Below are positions 7,019 to 12,287 of a stretch of 12,287 bases of DNA, one piece after another (the first letter of the stretch is position 1; each line of letters opens with the position of its first letter). The notes below the pieces were generated by a model, which did not search any database, had not been told where the DNA came from, and saw nothing but the letters and a program-made list of their open reading frames with translations. Location of the stretch: the NCBI GenBank assembly GCA_910586595.1, contig CAJUJB010000064.1:1-12287 (forward strand). The letters run 5' to 3'. A program made the position numbers and the translations under genes. The stretch is from an uncultured Muribaculaceae bacterium. GTDB taxonomy: Bacteria > Bacteroidota > Bacteroidia > Bacteroidales > Muribaculaceae.

Positions 7019-8014
7019 CTACATGATACGGACACTCTTGTGCCGATGACGGTTCTTGTCGGAGAGATCGAGCTTGAGACTGTAGCCCACGAAAATTTCA
7101 TGGCTACCGGAAGACGCGGTGCGGATAGCGGAGGTGGCATAATCATAGCTGTAGCCGATGAAGAAGTTTTTAATCTCGGCTGACAGGATGGCTACCACTG
7201 CATCGTTCCATCTGTAACCGACACCGAAGGAGAACATCTTACGGTATCGCGCGCGCGCCGTCAACTCGCCGGTGGTAAATCCGAAGTCTGACTTGACAAG
7301 AACGGAAGGAACTATTTCAAATAACGTATTTTTTATAGGAATATTGCATCCGGCCGTGAAATACAACGTCCGCTTAGCCTGGAACTGGTACTTTCTATCA
7401 CTTGACGTCTCTGAACCGCCAGAGCTACTCTCGGCGTTCATTGTAATCGACGGCGAGGTGAGATGTGTACACGACAAGCCTGCATAAAAACGGGGATGCT
7501 CATACCACAGACCGGCTGATGCGTCGAAGGCAGTACCATGTATATCGGAGGTGGGGATGGCATCGTCAGTACTCTGGTGATAATCGTCATCATCCGGAAG
7601 ATAGACCTCCGAGCCCTTGAAGCTCTGGTCGATGAAGCCAAGCTGAAGGCCCACGCTCCACATGCCACCCCATTTGCGGAGCTTATATGCAATCTGCGCA
7701 CCAATGTCGAGCGAACTGTAGAGACCCTCCGAGCCTTGCGAGACTTTCACACCTACGGCGAGGCGCTTGCTGCCAAGCTTGAAGGGCATGTCGGCTACGC
7801 CGGCAAAGGTCTGGGGTGCATTTTCAATTCCCAGCCATTGCAGACGTGCACCTGCACGTATACGTACAAAGTCGGTATTTCCGATAGCCGATGGGTTATA
7901 GTACGACGGCACCTCGTAGTACTGCGAGAATTGCGCGTCGGTCTGTGCGGAGGCCTGCCAGGCAGCCGCGCAGCCAAAAAGAGTAATAGTCGACAGGAGT
8001 GCCCGCAGTTTCAT
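7019..8014 (-). CDS. porP: Type IX secretion system membrane protein PorP/SprF
   Basis: Outer-membrane beta-barrel-like protein of the PorP/SprF family, required for T9SS function and reported to contact the GldK-GldN ring or to anchor particular substrates. I chose ATG at 8014 (331 residues) because it gives a clean signal peptide cut after Ala23 (QASA-QTD); an upstream in-frame TTG at 8026 would overlap the porT stop. Family hallmarks follow directly: TDAQFSQYYEVPSYYNPSAI (25-44) and the RLQWLGI segment (57-63). They are followed by alternating beta strands such as RLAVGVKVSQGSEGLYSSLD and GMWSVGLQLGFIDQSF, and the C-terminal FFIGYSYDY and HEIFVGYSLKL strands. LFGC inside the signal peptide is not a convincing lipobox. 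It starts four bases after the porT stop, and gldK follows, the standard porP-porK order. Confidence 0.94.
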   Translation of the reverse strand: MKLRALLSTITLFGCAAAWQASAQTDAQFSQYYEVPSYYNPSAIGNTDFVRIRAGARLQWLGIENAPQTFAGVADMPFKLGSKRLAVGVKVSQGSEGLYSSLDIGAQIAYKLRKWGGMWSVGLQLGFIDQSFKGSEVYLPDDDDYHQSTDDAIPTSDIHGTAFDASAGLWYEHPRFYAGLSCTHLTSPSITMNAESSSGGSETSSDRKYQFQAKRTLYFTAGCNIPIKNTLFEIVPSVLVKSDFGFTTGELTARARYRKMFSFGVGYRWNDAVVAILSAEIKNFFIGYSYDYATSAIRTASSGSHEIFVGYSLKLDLSDKNRHRHKSVRIM

Positions 8015-8018
8015 TGTG

Positions 8019-8741
8019 TCATTCAAAATAGAAGGTGAGCACTATCATTTTGGAGGTCGCCTTTGCCAGCGACTGTGTATATTTGAATTTCAATGGGTCG
8101 TCAGCCAGATCAGGGCGGTCATGAACAAGCACATCGCCTAAGCCAAAGCAGAATTTAATCTCAGGATTAAGCTTGAAATAAGGGAGATAGAAGTCGCAGC
8201 CAAAACCTACGGTAAGATAAAAATCAGTAGATTTAAGCTGGAAAATATCGCTGCGTTTCTTCGTAACGTCGAAGGCTGGCATAATACCGCCCACTGCATA
8301 CGGCCGTGCATTACGGTAACGCTGCGCTGCAAATTTCAAATCAACTGGAAGGACGATGAATGTGGATTTGATATTCTGTCTTTCCTTTGCATCTGAACGG
8401 AGGTCGCGCATTGTCACATCACGGCTACCGAAATACATGCCCGGAGAAATACGTAGCGAAAAATAGGTATTCAGCCTCCAGTCGAACAGACCGTTGACAC
8501 AGAATCCCGGTTGATAGGCCGGTTGCTCCATACGCCATTCTTCTCCATTCTCGGTGACAAACCCGTTATGAGTGAACCTCAGATCGGAGGTATAGGCGCC
8601 GACAGAGAAGCCTAAATGCCAAGGCCGGAGGTCGGCATAAGGCCGATTCTGTAATTTATCGTTAAACGTACGCGAAAATACGGGCGTCACACCAGCGACG
8701 CTCAAAGACAAAATAAAAAACAGAACCTTTAAGTACTTCAT
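8019..8741 (-). CDS. porT: Type IX secretion outer-membrane protein PorT (SprT)
   Basis: Outer-membrane beta-barrel of the PorT family (outer-membrane beta-barrel superfamily), essential for T9SS secretion in P. gingivalis and F. johnsoniae. From ATG at 8741 it has 240 residues with a signal peptide (hydrophobic core 5-19, cut near Ser23). An upstream ATG at 8819 would bury the signal peptide behind 26 residues and overlap the kinase gene, so I reject it. Family features seen are the LRPWHLGFSVGAYTSDLRF start (38-56), FSLRISPGMYFGSRD (94-108), TFIVLPVDLKF (127-137), NARPYAVGGI (144-153), the best-conserved DFYLPYFKLNPEIKFCFGL (183-201) and the final strand KMIVLTFYFE (231-240) ending in an aromatic pair plus Glu. 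It is tightly linked to porP (four-base gap) and follows the kinase by 28 bases. The assignment is from remembered family patterns, not a search. Confidence 0.88.
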   Translation of the reverse strand: MKYLKVLFFILSLSVAGVTPVFSRTFNDKLQNRPYADLRPWHLGFSVGAYTSDLRFTHNGFVTENGEEWRMEQPAYQPGFCVNGLFDWRLNTYFSLRISPGMYFGSRDVTMRDLRSDAKERQNIKSTFIVLPVDLKFAAQRYRNARPYAVGGIMPAFDVTKKRSDIFQLKSTDFYLTVGFGCDFYLPYFKLNPEIKFCFGLGDVLVHDRPDLADDPLKFKYTQSLAKATSKMIVLTFYFE

Positions 8742-8769
8742 CAATTCTATTAACGCACCCCGGCCTCCA

Positions 8770-9738
8770 TTATTGCCCTGATTGAGGGAATAAATGGCGT
8801 ACGGCAAGCCCGAGATCACGCATGAAGAGGGCCGCGGGAGTCACCAACGGACGGAAACTCGTCTCTTTCGTCGGGGAGAACAGGCGCAGGGCTGCCGGGC
8901 GGCAGCTTACATTGATTTCCTCGGGCAAACTGACGGCATCACCATCGATATGGGCAGCCCCGGAGTGCTGACGTATGATTTTTGCTGAGGTGGTGCGTAT
9001 AGTGTCGACATAGGCATTCTTCCTGATTAGCCCAGTTAAAATATCTACCCCAGCCATAGCCTCAGTGAGCAGGTTTCCGCCATGAACTATGGTTATATCC
9101 AGTTCGCCATCGGTAATGGATGCTGACGGTGCGATAAACGCATTATTTCCATATTGAGAGGCATTGCAGCATACCACCAGCAATGCCCGCTCTGTCATCA
9201 CCTGCCCGTTGACCTCTATAACATATTCCTCAGGATGGAATTTCACATATTCGTTGATGGCATTCTTAAGATACATCATTATGCCCCGACGACGCTCACG
9301 CGCGCACCGCTCGCTTACGGCAGCGTCAAAACCGACGCCGAACGTACAGAAAAACGGCAGGTCGTTGGCAACACCGTAATCGGCATTTATTATATTGTTC
9401 TCCGATATAACCTTCAGCGATCGGTCAATGTCAACCGGAATACCGATGTGACGCGCGAGGCCATTTCCCGAGCCCGTAGGAATTATACCAAAAACTGTCT
9501 GGGTTCCGACGAGTCCGGATGCAATTTCATTGACTGTGCCGTCGCCACCACATGCCAGCACTGCATCAAATCCCTTGGCTGCGGCATTCATGGCCAATTC
9601 TCTCCCATGCCCCGGGCCTTCAGTAAAGGCAATCTCGAACTCAAGGCCCATTTTCCTCATCTTCTTATAGAGATGAGGAATAATACGGTGCTTCGATATA
9701 CGGCCTGAGGCCGGGTTGACAATAAGGAGATATACCAT
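8770..9738 (-). CDS. Diacylglycerol/lipid kinase family protein (DgkB/YegS type)
   Basis: Soluble or membrane-associated lipid kinase with the diacylglycerol kinase catalytic domain; it probably phosphorylates diacylglycerol or a related lipid using ATP, in phospholipid turnover. The 322-residue length fits. Motifs are NPASGR (8-13), the nucleotide-binding CGGDGTVNEIASGL (63-76), IPTGSGNGLARHIGI (86-100), the small-domain FGVGFDAAV (133-141), ITDGELDITIV (208-218) and HIDGDA (263-268), which carries the acidic residue expected near the active site. Beyond the catalytic fold, which ends near LRLFSP (284-289), there is a tail of about 33 residues including a possibly amphipathic helix (LFMRDLGLAVRHLF, 304-317) that might aid membrane contact. 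It starts six bases after the amylase-family gene, so the two are very likely co-transcribed. The exact lipid substrate cannot be told from sequence. Confidence 0.9.
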   Translation of the reverse strand: MVYLLIVNPASGRISKHRIIPHLYKKMRKMGLEFEIAFTEGPGHGRELAMNAAAKGFDAVLACGGDGTVNEIASGLVGTQTVFGIIPTGSGNGLARHIGIPVDIDRSLKVISENNIINADYGVANDLPFFCTFGVGFDAAVSERCARERRRGIMMYLKNAINEYVKFHPEEYVIEVNGQVMTERALLVVCCNASQYGNNAFIAPSASITDGELDITIVHGGNLLTEAMAGVDILTGLIRKNAYVDTIRTTSAKIIRQHSGAAHIDGDAVSLPEEINVSCRPAALRLFSPTKETSFRPLVTPAALFMRDLGLAVRHLFPQSGQ

Positions 9739-9744
9739 AGCCTA

Positions 9745-11196
9745 TCAGTCGATCTTTATAAATACCGGAATCAAAGCCTTGACATTTACGGGAGCTGGAA
9801 TGCCCTTGATTTTGACAGCGGCGTCTTTATCGGAGAAGACAACAGCCACTCTATTTCCGGTCGCCTTATCATGCTTGTACACAATCAGCACATCTGCGCC
9901 ATTAATTGTCTTACGCTTGAACGTAGATGAGCCTCGCCACATCGCAGGATTGGCAGCGCGGAATCTCATTGCCGAGGAGATATAGTCTTTCAACTCCTGT
10001 TCCTCGGGCGTGCGGGCGTCAAGATGCCCGGACGTACGTGCTATATTGTCTTTCTGTCCGCCCACAGTCTCAAGGCTGCGGTCGGCATATTCATCGCCGT
10101 AATATAGGGTGATAGGGCCTGAATAAGCAGCCAATATGGCATTACGCAACATCAACTGCCGATAATAGGTCGAATCAGAGGTCGCGAAGTGGTCGGCAAG
10201 ACGGTAGCCATCATGATTGGACAGGAATAGATTGGGGATGACGGCATTATTCAGATAGCCTCGCTTCGCGGGCTCTGACAGAATTAACTTCACATCATCC
10301 CAGCCATGACAAAGACCGGGAGAAGAAACATCCTGCATCGGGCCGCTGATAAGCTCCTTACCCTCGAAATCGAATGCACTGAGAAGACCGCCGTCGCGAT
10401 AAACGCCTTTATTGATTGTTGCAGCATCGCCCCAATCTTCGCCGACCATGTAGGCCAGAGTGCCCCACTCCTCTCCTCTCGCACGGCGCTCGGCTGCCAG
10501 ATCTTCTACGGCCTTGCGAATCTCAAGCCAATAATTATGGCCTCCTTGAGTCGCTTGATATGCCTGGTCGAGACGCCAGCCGTCTATGCCATACTTGTCA
10601 ATCCAGTAAGTGGCGACTTCGGTCATATATGGCAACGATGCAGGATAAGAGATATTGCCTGTACCACCCTGCTCTCCGCGGTCGCTGAGGGTACGGGTGC
10701 TGTCGAGCACATGGCCGCCGGGTGAAGCTGTGGTTACGCCTCCATGATGGCCGAACACACCGTCAAGAATCACGTACAGCCCACGGCGATGAGCCTCATC
10801 CACCAACTCTTTAAAATCTGCCTCCGACCCGAAGTGCGGATCAATAGAGAAATAATTGTTAGTGAAATAACCTGTTGCATTCAGCTTCTGGCCGCCTTCT
10901 GCCGACGAGCTGTCGAATACCGGCGTCAGCCATATGGCGTTGACCCCAAGCGAAGCTATATGGTCAAGAGCCTCGGTCACCCCTTTCAGATTACCATTTT
11001 TAGTGTGGCCATCGGGCCCCCACATAGCTTTGTACCCCTCTGCTCCACCATCTCCATGGCGAAATGAGGCGACCATTATCTGGTAAATGGAAAGAGACCG
11101 GTGCTCATCAGGCGCTACCGGAGCCTGCGCATAGCCTTTCGCGCCGAAAAACGACGCGAAGGCAAGCAGGATATATTTAAGACGGTTTGTCGACAT
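9745..11196 (-). CDS. Secreted GH13 alpha-amylase family enzyme
   Basis: Glycoside hydrolase family 13 enzyme, expected to act on alpha-glucans. The 483-residue protein has a signal peptide (hydrophobic core about 8-18, probable cut after GYAQA near 25) and no lipobox cysteine, so it should be periplasmic or exported. The TIM barrel begins at SIYQIMVASF (36-45). GH13 conserved regions are present: region I LDGVFGHHG (144-152, Asp145, His150), region II GIDGWRLDQA (203-212, nucleophile Asp210), region III YMVGEDW (249-255, acid/base Glu253) and region IV FLSNHDGYR (324-332, Asp329). A C-terminal beta domain runs from about 425 to the end. Region I has Gly149 where Asn is usual. The C-terminus does not look like a T9SS sorting domain. 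It lies between prfB and the kinase with gaps of 12 and 6 bases. Subfamily and product specificity are unknown. Confidence 0.92.
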   Translation of the reverse strand: MSTNRLKYILLAFASFFGAKGYAQAPVAPDEHRSLSIYQIMVASFRHGDGGAEGYKAMWGPDGHTKNGNLKGVTEALDHIASLGVNAIWLTPVFDSSSAEGGQKLNATGYFTNNYFSIDPHFGSEADFKELVDEAHRRGLYVILDGVFGHHGGVTTASPGGHVLDSTRTLSDRGEQGGTGNISYPASLPYMTEVATYWIDKYGIDGWRLDQAYQATQGGHNYWLEIRKAVEDLAAERRARGEEWGTLAYMVGEDWGDAATINKGVYRDGGLLSAFDFEGKELISGPMQDVSSPGLCHGWDDVKLILSEPAKRGYLNNAVIPNLFLSNHDGYRLADHFATSDSTYYRQLMLRNAILAAYSGPITLYYGDEYADRSLETVGGQKDNIARTSGHLDARTPEEQELKDYISSAMRFRAANPAMWRGSSTFKRKTINGADVLIVYKHDKATGNRVAVVFSDKDAAVKIKGIPAPVNVKALIPVFIKID

Positions 11197-11208
11197 ACTT
11201 ATCTAAGT

Positions 11209-12287
11209 TTACGCCTCCTCTTCTTTCTCGGAGAATTCCATCAGATACGCCTTTATGAAGTCATCGAGGTCGCCATCCATCACTCCATTGACATCAGATG
11301 TCTGGTAGTTGGTGCGGTGGTCTTTCACTCGACGGTCATCAAATACGTATGAGCGTATCTGCGAGCCCCATTCAATCTTCTTTTTGCCAGCCTCTACCTT
11401 GGCTTGCTCAGCCATACGGTGCTCGAGTTCTTTTGCATAGAGGATTGAGCGGAGTTGGCGTAGGGCATTCTCTTTATTCTTAGGCTGGTCGCGGGTCTCG
11501 GTATTCTCAATAAGAATCTCCTCTTTCTCTCCGGTATAAGGATCGGTGAACTGGTAACGAAGACGTACACCAGATTCGACTTTATTGACGTTCTGTCCAC
11601 CGGCACCACCCGATCGGAACGTATCCCACGACAGCAATGCTGGCTCAACCTTTACTTCAATCGTGTCGTCGACCAGAGGTGTCACGAACACTGAAGCGAA
11701 CGAAGTCATGCGCTTGCCTTGGGCATTGTAAGGCGATACGCGCACAAGACGGTGCACACCATTCTCACTCTTCAAGAATCCGTAAGCGAAGTCGCCTTCG
11801 ATATTCAGCGTACAGCTTTTGATGCCCGCCTCATCGCCTTCGAGCAGGTTGGCAACCGATAGTTTGTAACCATGGTCTTCGGCCCAACGCATATACATAC
11901 GCATAAGCATCGATGCCCAATCCTGACTCTCAGTACCTCCTGCACCGGAGTTTATCTTCAGCACAGCGCTCATTATATCGCCCTCGTTGCGAAGCATGTT
12001 ACGCAATTCAAGATCTTCGAGAAGCTTGAAGGCATGGGCATAAGCCTGATCGACCTCTTCTTCAGTCACGATCTCCTCCTTATAGAAGTCGAGCGACAAT
12101 TTCAGCTCATCCACAGCAGCTTCCAGCTCAGTATAATCAGCTATCCACTTCTGCAGATCTTTTATTTTCTTCATTTGTTTCTGGGCGGCTTCGGCGTTCT
12201 CCCAGAATCCATCCGCCATAGTGCGGAGTTGTTCTTCTTCAACGGCTATTTTCTTCCCGTCGATGTCAAAGATACCTCCTCAGCGCA
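11209..12287 (-). CDS. prfB: Peptide chain release factor 2, programmed +1 frameshift (5' end cut)
   Basis: Class I release factor that recognises UGA and UAA in the ribosomal A site and triggers peptide release. Most of the protein is in one frame ending in TAA at 11209. The internal ATG at 12219 is not the start: clear RF2 sequence (DIDGKKIAVEEEQLR) continues upstream to the frameshift site at 12265-12280. Beyond that, the other frame supplies ALRRYL up to the window edge. The +1-frame part is 352 residues; by comparison with E. coli roughly twenty N-terminal codons are missing. Counting from Met at 12219, the catalytic GGQ loop is SGGAGGQNVNK (203-213), and the stop-codon reading tripeptide is SPY (162-164) instead of SPF. 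The helical N-terminal domain precedes NSGAGGTESQDWA (90-102). The amylase-family gene starts 12 bases downstream. Confidence 0.96.
12265..12280 (-). promoter_or_regulatory. prfB programmed +1 ribosomal frameshift site
   Basis: The minus strand reads AGGAGGTATCTTTGAC. This has the same layout as the E. coli prfB site: a Shine-Dalgarno-like AGGAGG (12280-12275), a three-base spacer codon TAT, the slippery codon CTT (12271-12269), the in-frame stop TGA (12268-12266) and the following C. In the incoming frame translation reads R-R-Y-L-stop; moving one base forward after CTT gives GAC and the rest of RF2. When RF2 is scarce the ribosome pauses at UGA and slips, so RF2 regulates its own synthesis. 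The context is canonical; activity in this organism is inferred. Confidence 0.95.

Noticed and set aside
7538..8038. 166-residue open frame on the plus strand across porP
   Set aside because: It is antisense to the porP coding region and shows no protein-like features.
8742..8819. Longer PorT reading frame starting at an upstream ATG (8819)
   Set aside because: It would add 26 non-hydrophobic residues before a typical signal peptide and overlap the kinase gene; ATG at 8741 is better placed.
11209..12219. Release factor 2 as a 336-residue protein starting at ATG 12219
   Set aside because: Conserved RF2 sequence continues upstream of this Met to a canonical frameshift site, so the Met is internal.
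1..12287. Mobile element, prophage, CRISPR array or defence island
   Set aside because: All genes are on one strand with core or secretion functions, and I saw no repeats with spacers, transposase motifs, integrase or tRNA-associated attachment site.

Overview
The window looks like chromosome from a member of the Bacteroidota, most likely order Bacteroidales. The main reason is a complete PorP/SprF-GldK-GldL-GldM-GldN cluster of the type IX secretion system (T9SS), which is known only from this phylum. The lack of strong Shine-Dalgarno sites before most starts, a possible Bacteroidota-type -7 box, and a release factor 2 that reads RRYL-DIDGKK across its frameshift site all agree. A gut family such as Muribaculaceae is plausible but cannot be proved from the sequence. 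Every supported gene lies on the minus strand, coding density is very high, and no stretch over about 100 bases lacks a gene. I see no tRNA, rRNA, insertion sequence, phage gene or CRISPR array.

In the direction of transcription (right to left), the window opens inside prfB (release factor 2). Its 5' end runs off the right edge just upstream of a clear programmed +1 frameshift site. Then follow a secreted GH13 alpha-amylase-family enzyme (12-base gap), a diacylglycerol-kinase-family lipid kinase (6-base gap), PorT (28-base gap), PorP/SprF (4-base gap), GldK, GldL, GldM and GldN (gaps of 46, 32, 55 and 27 bases), and an Ogt/MGMT DNA repair methyltransferase whose start overlaps the gldN stop (ATGA). 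With gaps this small, prfB to ogt could be one long transcription unit.

The T9SS part gives an outer-membrane beta-barrel needed for secretion (PorT), a second outer-membrane protein (PorP), the ring of lipoprotein GldK and periplasmic GldN, and the inner-membrane rotary motor GldL-GldM, which is driven by the proton gradient and transmits force across the periplasm to the ring. PorT is often encoded away from this cluster, so its position directly in front of porP is worth noting.

After ogt there is a 102-base gap holding a possible terminator and a possible promoter. A second small unit follows: an unrecognised acidic 79-residue protein whose stop overlaps (ATGA) the start of an agmatine deiminase gene, which is cut off by the left edge before its catalytic cysteine region. 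I find no wholly new system. The points of most interest are the expanded T9SS gene order, the two ATGA-coupled gene pairs, the prfB recoding site at the head of the unit, a 13-base direct repeat at the gldM-gldN junction, and the Ser/Lys-rich tail of GldN.
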